DNA of 64,000 nucleotides from Melampsora larici-populina 98AG31. Its lineage: Eukaryota > Basidiomycota > Pucciniomycetes > Pucciniales > Melampsoraceae. The notes under the pieces were generated by a model that saw nothing but the letters and a program-made list of their open reading frames with translations, ran no database searches and was not told the origin of the DNA. The DNA lies in NCBI RefSeq assembly GCF_000204055.1, contig NW_006768776.1, positions 1,243,606 to 1,307,605 on the forward strand, given 5' to 3'. Made by a program: the position numbers and the translations under genes. Of the stretch, positions 44,600 through 56,622 are shown in pieces. Numbering within the stretch: the stretch's first letter is position 1; each line of letters opens with the position of its first letter.

Positions 44600-47500
44600 T
44601 TATGACCAACTCACTATGTAATCATTACGAGTCGACCTGCCTGATTGAATATTGACCATGAATCGATTCTCGCTTCCACTAGAGGTTGGGGCAGTTTGAA
44701 CAAGACTATGAACACTAGGTAGTCGTACTCTTCTGTTCATAGATAGCGTCTCGTCAAATTGTTGATTGTTTGGGACGTTCGGAGCGAAATTTGACCTAAT
44801 CTGGAGCGGGATGTTTTGATTTACATGCGGTTGATTGATGTGTTTGTGTGTAGATTGCGCGTTGGTTGAATTAGTCACTTGATTTGATGAAAAAAATACT
44901 GTTTGTTCTCTCTTTGAGTGAGAAGAAACTGTGAATGAAGTTTGTCGATTCATTTGAAAGTTGCAAGGAGATGTTGGTTGATCAACATGAGCTGAAGGCG
45001 ATGAGTTCCATTTGGGGTCACCTGAAACATTACCCGATATCATGTTTAGCAAAATGGTTCGAGGCGTTTTCAGTGTGTGGGAATTAAAATCAGAAGAGTA
45101 TGGAACCAGTGGTTCATTGAACCTATCTGGTTGTTGAGAGGTAATTAATTCGGCCTGTGGAGTCGATCTATGATGATATGATGATATGATATCATCGAAA
45201 TTTGGCTGAGGTGAAGATTGAACTGAACTTCTAGTTGTTTTTGCATTGGTTTGACCGGCCTGATGTCGTGCATTGGAATTAAGTAAATTTGTGTCAGGTG
45301 ACATTCGAATTGGTTCTCGGTGGTGTTGCTTAGTCGATTGAGAAGAAAATCCAAAGGGTGTTTGATTTGGAACGTTCGAGTGACCTGAGAATGGGACCGG
45401 TGTAGGGTGGAAATACGTATTGGTACGAAGATGAGTTTGGTCCATTGGTATCTTATTTGGAGGTGGAAAATGAACAAGCGCATGACTGTCTACATTCGAG
45501 CGAGTTGGTATAGATGGAGGTGTTTGGAACATATGTATATGTTTTTGAGGGGAATATCCGTACTCTCCTTGGTTTTCACCAATCGGTTGCATTTTGGTCT
45601 GATTGGGTGTTCTGGGCAATCTAGAATTGATTGTAGGTAAAGATTGAACTGGCATTTGATTTATATGAAAGTGCTGATCAGGTACGTTTGGATCTATTTG
45701 AAAAGGGGTCTTGAACGTCGTACTATATATATTTTGATTACTAAAGCCCTGTGAGGCGGACTGAACCGGTGTTTGAATAGGATTAAGTGTTTGATTATAT
45801 AAGGTATTTACAGTTCTTGATTGTTCTTGAGTGGTTCTTAGACAACTTGAAGCCTTCATTTTCGAATTGAACGGTTGTTGGTTTGAAATTACCAGGTTCT
45901 TTGGATGATTTATTCAAGAAACCTGAATGTAGATCAGCGTGTTGATAATTTGAAGGCTCTCCCTGTTGATGGTTACCACCTGTTTGAGTGGTCTTTTCGA
46001 GGCCTGCGCGGAGACGTTTGCTTGGACCGCTTCCAAAATCCTCCTTTCTTTTATTTATCCGTGGCTGTGGTAACCAAGGATAAATATTATTGTTAGTCAA
46101 CATGTATGATTTATACATTTCACTTTCAAACCAGCTTTCCACACTAGCCACAATGTTGCTAAAGCACCCACGTATAGTCTCACTCCCCAAGATCTCTGGT
46201 AGTCGTTGTCCATTACGAATTTCCCGGCAGTTCTTGACCAAGTTCCATACCACTTGTGTGTTGAGTAGGTCAGATGCAGTATATAATGAATCATCATCGT
46301 GAAATGTTGATTCATACAGTGTGTCAAAGTTTGTGCGAATGCGATTGAAAAGGTCGAGCATTACGGGAATGGTCCTGATCGGATCTTCTTCTTTACAAGT
46401 ATTCATTGTTACTGTTTTCGAAACTATAGAATCACAACCAGATGGGTTGCCAGGTGCTGGCTCTTCTTCATCAGCTGATAACACGATCTCATCGAAGTTG
46501 GCATTTGTTAAATTTGGTTGTAATGACATGAGCCTGCAAGCAGCGCGAGGCTCACAGTTTGAGCATAGGCAGCGGGGCATGCCAGCTTTCTTTTGACGAG
46601 TTAATTCATCCCAATAACCTTTATCTTCAAAAGATTTGGGTATGTATCCCAAACTGTGTAAAGAAAATTATCAGCTCAATTGCGTTTTCAAGAAGGAGAC
46701 AAGCTTGAGCTTACAGATTATCAACGGCAAAAGCTACACGTAGACAAACAGGGGTTTCCGCCAGAGCCTTTGTCCGACCTTCTTCGGAGTACGGATCCAT
46801 TTTACCCACCCCCTGGCGATTATTTTTTTTCTCGACCAGCATTATACCCAAGCCAGGTCTGTTACCACGGCCACAGTGACCTAGCATCTGCGCTATAGTC
46901 GCGGGATCACCTCGTCCCATGACAATCACCCGACATACATTGCACCAATTCTGACCAAGACCAAGAGCCATGGTGCAGCACATCACTCAAAAGGCTCCCT
47001 TTCCGAAATCGCGACATCGGTCGAGTTTATCGTTTGGGACGGTTGCAGCCGTGAACCTTTGAGCGCAATCACTTTTGCCGTTCCTTGTTTCTTCCGGAAC
47101 TCCGCGAGCAGAGTTGAGTGCTCGTAAAGTTTCAAAAGTCTCACTCTTTTTACCCGAGTAGATCAGAGTTTGTGGAATCTGGGAAGGTGGTACTTGAGTA
47201 GCCGGAGAAAAAAAATATTGCATATCCTCACCAGTAGCGAGGGGATGCTGAAGAGGTACACGTATTAGACGGAGTTCAGGGCAAACCAACTCAGCTCTAT
47301 GTACAACAAGGTCGTCTTTGCTCCACCGGAAGTTGTCTTTGATTGCTTGAAGTACCACAGGACGACAAGTCGCCGACAACAATAGTACAGGAATATGAGC
47401 GGTGGCCTCAAACTGTCCAAATAGATTTCCATATGACGGTCAGAAAACTCCACGATCTTGCCATTTTTGGTGACTTGATATGTGTCGAGCAGCTCTACTG

Positions 47501-48244
47501 GCAACTAGCCCCCATAGGTAGATCAGAAGTGCCTCGTCCACTACTTTCAAGATGAGTTGATTTTGAAAATCTTTATTGAAATATAACGTTTTGAATATTG
47601 GGCTGTTCAAAAAGATTTCCGGACTCTGAAAAGAGCACAAGAAAAAAATAAGTTCAATGTATTGTGAAACATGTGTCTTTGAATTTGAGAGATGTCATTT
47701 GACGCATACTAATTAGATGAAATGATATTTTCCGGCCAAGATTGCTGAAGCAGCGTCCTCACTCATATTTGCCTGAGTGAGGTTTATTGCTGAGATCCCG
47801 CCCATAGACTTTTCTTCGACCTTAACGAATGTAACAAATGTTTACCATAAGATTGAATTCATAACAAATGGAACAATGAACTAAACACACTTGAATATCA
47901 CCGAGTGCATCCAATGGATTGATTACAAGCACTATGGGATTTTTGCTTTTTGGAAAAAGACGATAGTATAGTTCTGCCACTCGCGATTTACCAAAGCCAG
48001 TACCAGCTAGGAGAATGGTATTTTTCTGGTGCATTAAAGATAAAGCAGAATCGACTTGCTCGTCCCATGGTGGCGTCAAATATGCAAATTGAAACTTTTC
48101 AATCAGATGTAAGCGCTGTGCATTGATGTTTGCAGAGAGCAGTGTTTCTCGAATGGTAATCCTGTTCATGCTTGATTTAGCCTCGTGATTCTTCTCATTG
48201 TCCTTCAGCGTCAGTTCCTTGTTACGCTTACTGCGAGTGAGCAT
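44600..48244 (-). pseudogene. RecQ-like SF2 DNA helicase of the 10-kb element, degraded
   Basis: Exons on minus: 48244-47891, 47820 to about 47,700, 47625-46715, then 46653 to about 45,830. A low-complexity Asn/Gln/Ser/Pro-rich tail reads to 44600 in another frame, so a frameshift lies near 45,830-45,860. Visible motifs: Walker A AGTGFGKS (residues 80-87), VVDEALLIYLWG (motif II, DEAL instead of DEAH), LLLSATCRP (motif III), then MALGLGQNW and VMGRGDPATIAQMLGHCGRG (motifs V-VI, His where the first Arg of GRxGR is expected), and a cysteine patch CLCSNCEPRAAC. Stops: TGA 47440-47442 (GVF-stop-PSYG, arginine expected) and TGA 46987-46989. The exon 2 donor near 47,705 looks mutated. Loss of DEAH and GRxGR residues makes this copy inactive. 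By family it would unwind DNA during transposition. Confidence 0.82.
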
Positions 48245-48329
48245 ATTGTTTGATTGTGATTTCAAGTTAAGGATTATCAACGTTGCAATAAAATACTTTG
48301 AAGGATGTTTGATTACGACTGAGATGCTT

Positions 48330-48751
48330 GACTACGACTGAGATGAATAAACTCTAGGTTCAGCAAACCCAATCTGGCTTACAACAACACTTCTCAAACA
48401 CAGTTTGAGAGTTCTCAACCACATCTCGAAGTGATTTTTTTTTCTTGAAACAGCAGTTGAAACAACATTAAAAGGTATAAAAATTGAAATCTTTACACTT
48501 GAAAAGAAAATGAACAAGGAAAGTTCCTTGGTTGGTTTCTTGTGTACAAGATGCGCTGATGCTCAGCGCATCTTTCATTCCTTGGTCCCAAAAAAATTCC
48601 TCGGGATATGGAGGAGATAACAAGGGAAAGAGGTGGCTCCCAGCCAAAAGCCTCAAAACCCTCAGGCCACTGCGTGTCAATAAGCACTAAGTCCCTGCTG
48701 CCAGATGTCTAGAACTTGTTCCGAAGTCTGGCAGATGACAGGGACTTTGTT
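48330..48751 (-). repeat. Right terminal inverted repeat of the 10-kb element
   Basis: Reverse complement of 38687-39118 with small differences. Outer hairpin arms at 48689-48705 and 48727-48747, inner hairpin 48550-48572, third hairpin CAAGGAA/TTCCTTG at 48515-48530. A short direct repeat of gactgagatg lies at its inner edge (about 48,317-48,342). Confidence 0.82.
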
Positions 48752-49182
48752 AAGTTAGCGGCACCGGTGACCCTGGACTGTCATTTAAAGTAAGGTGTAT
48801 TTGACACGTCCAGGTCAGAATTCAGAAATCTCGCTCCACCGGCAATAAAAACTCCCACCGTAGGCCAGCTGTCTGAGTCTTTCTGACAACCCCTCCAGGT
48901 CTCTCGGACTTGACCCCCAGGTTCTTCGGGGTCGTCTCGAACGCTGGGGTTCCACGGTTTGAGCAACCGTGGAACTCATTTTTCCCCAATCGATCCTCAA
49001 TTTCCCCTAAAATTATCTTAACATCATTTCTCTTGTGGTAATACGATGAGTATCATATCACCTTTCATGATGAGCCGTGAACCTATGGCAAAATGCGTGC
49101 AGTTACTGAGTGAAATAAAATCCATATGTCTTCATGTTAAACTCAACAGGCCAATGATAAACTAGATTCCTACGCCCGTTTG
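48752..49182. other. Spacer between the 10-kb element and the Copia element
   Basis: No gene. It ends at GTTTG (49178-49182), the left copy of the Copia target duplication. Confidence 0.5.
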
Positions 49183-50051
49183 TGTAAGATTACGAAACTG
49201 TGACAGAAACCTTTGACAAAGGTTATAAAAATAACTATCAGCTTTTGTGTTGACAAGACACAAGCTGAGGACTTAAAAGACGACAGAGTACGAAGACTCA
49301 ACAGACCTTTGACAAAGGTTATAAAAATAACTATCAGCTTTTGTGTTGACGAGACACAAGCTGAGGACTTAAAAGACGACGGAGTACGCAGACTCAACAG
49401 ACCTGAACGAAGATTAAGATGAAACTTTAGAATCTTTTTCTTCGATCATATAATGAAAAGAAAACAACCACACAAACCTTTGACAAAGGTTATAAAAATA
49501 ACTATCAGCTTTTGTGTTGACAAGACACAAGCTGAGGACTTAAAAGACGACGGAGTACGAAGACTCAACAGACCTGAACAAAGATTAAGATGAAACTAAA
49601 CAATGTAACACACAAAAAGACAAAGAAACTCATATATTTAATAACAGGATTTATTAATAAAAGAAAACATAAAAAGACCTTACCTTTAGAATCTTTTTCT
49701 TCGATGAGAGAAAAAGATTCTGAAGGTGGACAGAGGAACACATATATATAAAAAGATAAACACGTATAAGAAAAACATATCATTCAAATGAAAGCTACAT
49801 CCGCACACACACTCCCTAATTCCTCCTTTGACTTACTCCGACCACTGAACTAGATCACTATGAAGATCAATAAGCTTTCAACCTAACACGCTCCTCTTCA
49901 CATCGTTAACATTGAGTAAGATTAAGTTAACTCGACTTCGAGTAAAACACATCATGAATATCTTCAATTCACATAAAGCTCGACTTCGATAGTAAGTACT
50001 TCTTGAATATACATGACGACAAGTTCTTGATAGAATTAACTTTCTCCAACA
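49183..50051 (-). repeat. 3' LTR of the Copia element (left side)
   Basis: 869 bp. It carries three copies of a ~100-bp unit starting cctttgacaaaggttat (near 49,209, 49,305 and 49,478), against two in the other LTR, which accounts for the ~170-bp size difference. Confidence 0.9.
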
Positions 50052-50064
50052 CACCCCCTCAAGC
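50052..50064 (-). other. Polypurine tract of the Copia element
   Basis: In element orientation, TTGAGGGGGTG directly precedes the 3' LTR start TGTTGGAG. This is the plus-strand priming site of reverse transcription. Confidence 0.7.
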
Positions 50065-50073
50065 TCTTGTCTG

Positions 50074-53000
50074 TTATGATTTAATTCCTAATTTACTTCT
50101 AAGTCTAATGAATTGTTGTTTACCTAGTGCTTTAGTTAACAAATCTGCTACCATCTCAGACGTAGGACAATGTTCTAGAATAAGATCTCCATTTTTAACA
50201 ATCTCTCTTATCCAATGATACTGAATTTCAATATGCTTTGTCCTGCCATGAAAAATCGATTTCTTGGTTAGATGAATTGCTCCTAAATTATCACTTTGAA
50301 GAACAGTGGGTTCAGGATCATGACAGCCAAAATACTCCATCATTTTTCTTAACCATAACAATTCTTGTCCTGCTTCTGTAATGGCTCTATATTCGGCTTC
50401 AGTTGAAGACAACGCAACAGTAGGTTGTAACCTGCTTTTCCAAGAAAGAGCTCCTCCTGCTAACGTAAAAATGTATCCAGTTGTTGATCTTCTGGTGTTC
50501 TTGTCGCCGGCCCAATCAGCGTCGCAATGTGACACAGGATAAGAAAAACTTTGTTGACCAGACACTACTAATTCATCTCCTCCTGAATAGACAATACCAA
50601 GATGAACACTTCCATTTAAATATTGAAAAACTTGCATTGCCGCATTCCAGTGTTGTAAACCAGGTCTATCTAAATGTTGAGACAGAACACCCACTGAATG
50701 CGACAGATCCGGTCTAGTACATTGGGATAGATACATAAGAGATCCCACAGCGCTTTGATAGTTTAAATTGAGATTAGAAAAACTTGAGCACTCTTCATCA
50801 GTTGATCGATAGAGTTTGATATTAGGTGTAAGAGGAGTAGAAGCCGGTTTTGAGCTTAACATGTCAAATCTTTTCAAAATAGTCAGGGCGAATTTTGTTT
50901 GAGTGAGAGAATAAACATGGTGAGCTCTTCTATTGACTTCTATTCCAACAATTGTCTGAGCTAATCCAAGATCTTCCATTTCCCATTTTGCGGATATTTC
51001 ATCTTTAAAAGTTTGGGAATCATTTCCAGTTATTGCCATGTCGTCAACATGAACATACACTACAGTAAAAGTTTGAGTTTCTTGATTCGATCTGATATAA
51101 ATACAGTGATCTATGGCGCATTGTTCAAAGCACAAACTGATTAAGAACTGAGTTACATCGTCTTGCCAAATTTTGGGAGACTGCTTAAGACCGTAAAGTG
51201 ATCTATTAAGTTTGAGAACCTTTTCTTCTTGTCCCAACACAACATAACCTTCAGGTTGTTCAATATAAATTTCTTCGTCCAGGATCCCATTTAGGAATGC
51301 CGTAACTGCATCCATCTGGTGAACTTCCCAACCGTAAATTGCAGCCATAGCTAGAAGTAAACGTAATGATGTGGGTTTACCAGTAGGAGCAAAAGTTTCA
51401 CCATAATCTTCTCCTTCAACTTGGGTGTTTCCCATAGCTACGAAACGTGCTTTGTACTTGACAGAGTTTTCCGGGTTGACTTTCTTCCGAAAAATCCACA
51501 TACCACGGATAACGGACTTGTGAGAAGGTCTGTCAACTAACGTCCACACGTCTTTCTTCAGAAGGGAAGACATTTCCTTGTCACATGCAAGTTTCCAGTT
51601 GGGGGAGTCACCTGCCAACATGGCTTTCTTGAAGGACTTCGGATCCGGGTTTGAGTTCAACACAGCGTTGTAACATTCCGGAAGACAGTCAAAATAAGAT
51701 GAAATACAAAAATCGTCGTCATTGATAGAAGCATATTTATTTTGAGGTTTGTAAGGTTGATTTATATGTTTTAAATAACCTTCAGGAGTTAACAGATTAT
51801 CAAAAGCTGCGTAGCCACCCATTCCCTTATAATTAACCTTAGGTTGAGTCCTAGTTGAAGTTCTCGGAGCTAGATTTTCAAATCTATTTTTGGTTGCTAC
51901 GACAGGAGCAGGTGCTGACTCTTCTTCTGAAGTTACTTGTACATTTGATGGTAAATCACACGGTTCTTCATTAATAATTTTAGAAATACTAAGTTTTTTA
52001 ATCGTTGATTTTAACAATTCATTGTTATCTTTGTCTTCATCATCAATTAAAATTGATCTAACCAAGTTTGGAGATATGAGTTGATGATCTTCTATCTTTG
52101 AGAAAGGAAAAATATTCTCATTGAAAGTCACATGATGAGATATGTGGAACTTTTGATCAGCCAGATCATAAATAAGATAATTAAAATTATCTTGTTCAAA
52201 TCCTACTAGAACTCCTTCGGAGCTAACAGGTGAATATTTTGAACATCTATCTTCTTTTCTGATCAAACGAAAAGATTGACAATCAAAGACTCTTAAGTGT
52301 GAGACAGTCGGTTTTCGAAAGTGCCAGACCTTGAATGGAGTTTTGAATTCGGAAAGAGATTTTGTAACAGTGCGATTAGTTAGAAAAACAGCAGTCTTGC
52401 AGGCTAAGAACCAGAACTTTGAAGGCAGATTTGATTGTAAAAGTGAACATCTGGCTTTAGTGTTAATCATTCTCATTCCTCGTTCTGAAACCCCGTTTTC
52501 CCCGGGTGCATAACCTGAAGTTAAGTGTAATTCTATTCCAAGATCCTGAAGATAAGATCCGAGTAAGTTATTCACAAATTCTCCACCCCGATCCAAAGTG
52601 AATTGCTTCAACTTAGAACCCGTCTGTCTCTCACTAATGGCAATGTAAGATTTAAATGTTTCAAATACTTCTTCTTTAGTTTTGCTGGTTAGACCATAGA
52701 TATGTCTAAAGCTCGAGTAGTCATCACAGAAAAGTATAAAGTAATTTTCATTATTGAAGCCATTCACACAATAAATTCCGCTAAGATCAACATGAACATT
52801 TTCCAAATACTTTAGAGCACGAGGACGAGTATGATTGAAAGGAATTTTTGTATTTTTAGAGAGATTACATGTATCACAAGACTCTGAACTTTGAAAGATT
52901 TTATCCATCCCAACAACACTATCATGATTTATCATTTGTTTTAGATAATTTTCATTTAAATGACCTAATCGACGATGGATAATTGATGAGTTGCTAGTGG

Positions 53001-55881
53001 TTGAAGACTGAGGTGATTTAACTGAGAAGCTTACAGGATCAATTTTCAAATTCATAAGACCATTCTTTAAGATAACACCATTGAATAATGCTAACCCATC
53101 CTTGACTAAAGCAAAACAGGTCGGTTCAGATTCATTGAAAACTTCACGAACTCCTTTCAATTTCAGAGATCCTCCTGCAATCAGATTTTTGCTAAGTTCT
53201 GGAACATACAAGCAGTCATTAAGTTCGAAAATAGTTCCATCCCCGGCTTTTAATTTGACTTTTCCAATGCTATCGACTGCTAATGAAACACCTCCTCCAG
53301 CAAGTTTTAAACGTTTATTTGCGTCCTCAACTTTCTTGAGACTATCTTTAACAAACAGACTACTATCATTAAACATATGATGAGTAGCACCTGTATCATG
53401 AAGTGCCCAGATTGAATCAGATGTACTAGTCTCGGTGGAGTTAGCTTCAACTTCTTCACCAATAGTAGTGAACTCGGTATTGAAAGATAGATTTTGAAAG
53501 GAATCGGTGACAGAGTTTGCATTAGGAGAGTCGACTCGGAGCATACCACAAATGTGATTTGTTGAACTTGACTGAATGGGTCGGTTTGAGAATTGTTGTC
53601 CTCTTTGATTCCAAGATCCTCTGTTTCTTCTCCTGGCGAGAAAATCATCTCTCTCTTTGAAATTCTCGGGTCTTGACCAACATTGTTCAGGAGGATGTGG
53701 ACCTTTACACAATGATTCAGTACACACAACTTTTGAATTTCGATTCGAAGAGATTCCAGTGGTCGAAGAGTTGACTTCAGCATGATGAACTTCTCTCGTA
53801 GCTTCTGTTGAGAATGTACTTTGTCGAATATCATAGTCTCTAAGATACTTCATAACATCTTTACGAGTTAGAGGAGAAATTGTGTTGTGAATAAATTCGA
53901 CAGTAGTTGACGGAAGAGTAGTAATGGAGTCAATGAGACGAATAGCCGACTGAATATCATCCATTTTCCCTCCATATCTAGTAAACTCAATGAATAGACT
54001 TTCAAATTTATCTAAATAGGTTGAGAGAGAATCACTACGATGTATTGAGACAGTGTTAAGGGTTTTAGAGATGGATGCAAGACGTTGAGAATTGATTAGG
54101 AAGTGTCGGTCTTTAAGAAAACTCCACAAACTAAAAGGATCATGAATAATTTGAAGAGAGTCATTGGGATCGGTGAGATGATTGATAGGCTGAGTATGAT
54201 TAGCTTTATCAAGATGATTTAGTAGGAATTCAACGATAATTTTGTTAGTTTTTATCGATTGAGCCTCACTCAATTCAGGGTCTTTGAAACTTTTAACTAT
54301 GAGATAATGATGTAGTTCTAAACTATCAAGACTACCAAAAATAGCACGACTCCAAGTAGAATAATTTCCATCTTTGAGATTTTCAGAGATTTTAAATTTA
54401 CTTAGAGCATTAGGCCCCGTTTGGTATGGCTTACAAAAACTGGAAGAAATGTACAGCCGTTTCAAGAAAGGTTGACAACTTTTTTTGGAGAAAGTTGTCT
54501 CCGCAGCGGGTAAAACCAGAGACAAAACTTGATTTACAGGTTTATTCTTTTCTGTATTCTTCCAATTAGCCGAGAGACAAAATCGGGTGAGGGACAAAAC
54601 AGGACAAAACCCGGGTTTTGCACATTGGCGAGATTTTCAAAAAAAAATCAATCTTTGTTGAAACAGCTGTATTATTTTTTGAAAATAATCTATTTTACAC
54701 TTTTTCAAAAAAACTCGTTTGTTATCGCTTTTGCCCTCCTTTGCCCCTCTTTTCAAAAGCCATTTTATAGTCGATAATCTATTATTTTCCATCATTTTGA
54801 AAGCTGCTCTAGACCAGCTTTCAAGTTTCAATAATCCATTATAAACCCGGAGGAAGCCTCAAAACTCGGGGCTCTGTCGCATCAAGATTCAAGACCACTT
54901 CGGATCAAAATTTCGCCGACTACAAACGATCGTTTCTTCATCACGCGCGCAACTTCAAACGTTCATGTTTATCAACTCTTTTCTGATTTGTATAAATAAC
55001 TTTAATTGTTGTAACTTGACTTTGATCTTTGTAACGACTGTGATCCTTACGAGTTCAACCCTTGTTTTGTAATAACTTGACCTTCATAATCATCAATTTG
55101 ACTTTGGTATTTCAATCACTTATAATGGTGATAAATAAAAACAACATCACTTGTTTCTTGGTGAACATATAGACTGAGGGGTTCAGACTTGGACCAAGTG
55201 ATTTCCCTATTGATCAGCTCCATCAACTCATCAAAGTGATGATTTGAATGGAGCCAAGTTGAGTTGATCTCTGTGTTCAAAGTTGAATCGACCGATCAAA
55301 AATCAAGAGGACAATAGATTTTGATTGATCTGTAGTCAAGTTTGCTGAAATACCAAACAAGACCAAACGCCATCACTTGTTTTTTGCTACACATGAAAAT
55401 GTAATTTCAGAATTGAAAATTGGCTTCATAAAATAAGGGTACTCAAAGTAAGTATGTACGTGTACATACTTTTTGCTATATACTTTTTTTGGCGGGGAAG
55501 GCGAGGCCAAAAGTATATTTTTTTTCTTTGTCCCCGCCAAAAAAAGTATGTAGCGAAAAGTATGTAGCGCTACATACTTTGCTTTGAGTACCCTTAATAA
55601 TAGATTATGCATTGCATAATCTATTAATTTCTAATGTATTTATAAAAGCTGTAAGCTATACCAAACGGGGCCTTAGTGAGTTGAAATCCATACTTCTGAA
55701 TAGCATTACCAAACAGAGGCATAGAGTTATCATCGGTGTTGGACATAGTGGGATTATTGTTACTGAGACCAGATGTTGATTTGATGTTATCTCTAATTGT
55801 GCTAGATGAGGAAGACTCTTCTTCTTCTTCTTCAACGTTGACTATATCGAAAGGGGTTGATGGTTCGGAACTGGAGGACAT
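50074..55881 (-). CDS. Copia Gag-Pol polyprotein (interrupted by a Tourist-like element at 54413-55672)
   Basis: The uninterrupted part runs from 54412 to the stop at 50074. The N-terminal part lies at 55881-55673 beyond the inserted element, and the frame is preserved if that element and one TTA are left out (about 1,514 residues in all). Domains in order: acidic N-terminus; gag; zinc knuckle CTESLCKGPHPPEQC (C-x4-C-x3-H-x4-C); protease DTGATHH; integrase zinc motif HRRLGH...CDTC and catalytic core (VHVDLSG, CDDYSSF, GENGVSERG); reverse transcriptase (QMDAVTAFLNG, VYVHVDDMAITG); RNase H (HCDADWAGD, LSSTEAEYRA). It makes the particle proteins and enzymes for retrotransposition. No stop or frameshift was seen in the long part, unusual against the decayed neighbours. 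Confidence 0.92.
54413..55672. mobile_element. Tourist-like (PIF/Harbinger-type) element of 1,260 bp inside Copia gag
   Basis: Ends GGCCCCGTTTGGTATGGCTT (54413) and the complement AAGCTATACCAAACGGGGCC (55672) are flanked by TTA (54410-54412 and 55673-55675). No transposase is present, and another small MITE (55435-55595) lies inside. It splits the Copia coding region near residue 69. Confidence 0.88.
55435..55595. mobile_element. Small palindromic MITE nested in the Tourist-like element (161 bp)
   Basis: Inverted ends AAGGGTACTCAAAGTAAGTA and TACTTTGCTTTGAGTACCCTT face each other. AAT flanks both sides. Inside, gtatgta/tacatac and ggcgggg/ccccgcc segments also pair, so almost the whole unit folds back. 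Confidence 0.7.
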
Positions 55882-55910
55882 TAACTTAGAAAAGTTTGAT
55901 GAGATCAAAA

Positions 55911-55923
55911 GCTCTCGCTACCA
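55911..55923 (-). other. Primer-binding site of the Copia element
   Basis: In element orientation TGGTAGCGAGAGC immediately follows the 5' LTR. TGGTAGCG matches the complement of an initiator-methionine tRNA 3' end as in yeast Ty1; the following bases are less certain. Confidence 0.65.
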
Positions 55924-56622
55924 TGTAAGATTACGAAACTGTGACAGAAACCTTTGACAAAGGTTATAAAAATAACTATCAGCTTTTGTGTTGACGAGAC
56001 ACAAGCTGAGGACTTAAAAGACAACGGAGTACAAAGACTCAACAGACCTTTGACAAAGGTTATAAAAATAACTATCAGCTTTTGTGTTGACGAGACACAA
56101 GCTGAGGACTTAAAAGACGACGGAGTACGAAGACTCAACAGACCTGAACAAAGATTAAGATGAAACTAAACAATGTAACACACAAAAAGACAAAGAAACT
56201 CATATATTTAATAACAGGATTTATTAATAAAAGAAAACATAAAAAGACCTTACCTTTAGAATCTTTTTCTTCGATGAGAGAAAAAGATTCTGAAGGTGGA
56301 CAGAGGAACACATATATATAAAAAGATAAACACGTATAAGAAAAACATATCATTCAAATGAAAACTACATCCGCACACACACTCCCTAATTCCTCCTTTG
56401 ACTTACTCCGACCACTGAACTAGATCACTATGAAGATCAATAAGCTTTCAACCTAACACGCTCCTCTTCACATCGTTAACATTGAGTAAGATTAAGTTAA
56501 CTCGACTTCGAGTGAAAACACATCATGAATATCTTCAATTCACATAAAGCTCGACTTCAATAGTAAGTACTTCTGGAATATACATGACGACAAGTTCTTG
56601 ACAGAATTAATTTTCTCCAACA
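55924..56622 (-). repeat. 5' LTR of the Copia element (right side)
   Basis: 699 bp, with two copies of the ~100-bp internal unit, starting near 55,950 and 56,046. Confidence 0.9.

Larger units (their letters stand above)
38687..48751. mobile_element. ~10-kb inverted-repeat element carrying a DUF6589 gene and a RecQ-like helicase gene
   Basis: The ends are inverted repeats of about 0.42-0.43 kb (38687-39118 and 48330-48751). Between them, two genes converge tail to tail: DUF6589 on plus (39214-44519) and a RecQ-type SF2 helicase on minus (48244-44600). The left end is preceded by TAAACTCAACAAAGTCCC, which also occurs at the inverted-repeat elements near 62.7 kb. I could not fix a target-site duplication. 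Helicase-coding DNA transposons of the Academ lineage (AcademH) are known in fungi, and this may be one; I do not know that the DUF6589 protein is their transposase. Both genes are broken in this copy and the element hosts two later MITEs. Confidence 0.7.
49183..56622 (-). mobile_element. Ty1/Copia LTR retrotransposon, essentially complete
   Basis: LTRs of 869 bp (49183-50051) and 699 bp (55924-56622) begin TGTTGGAGAA and end CTTACA in element orientation. The 5-bp duplication GTTTG is present on both sides (49178-49182 and 56623-56627). A primer-bin­ding site and polypurine tract sit next to the correct LTRs, and one polyprotein with Copia domain order (integrase before reverse transcriptase) lies between. 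LTRs are near-identical in their shared parts, implying recent insertion. The only coding damage is a Tourist-like element in the gag region. Confidence 0.93.

Noticed and set aside
38680..48760. A target-site duplication for the 10-kb element
   Set aside because: Flanking bases (actc/aagt region) do not match convincingly under any end placement tried.
49178..49586. CRISPR-like array suggested by regularly spaced ~100-bp units
   Set aside because: Units are long, lie inside an LTR, and the context is a eukaryotic genome.
49170..56163. Small frames with repeated motifs inside the Copia LTRs
   Set aside because: They are translations of the ~100-bp LTR repeat units, not genes.
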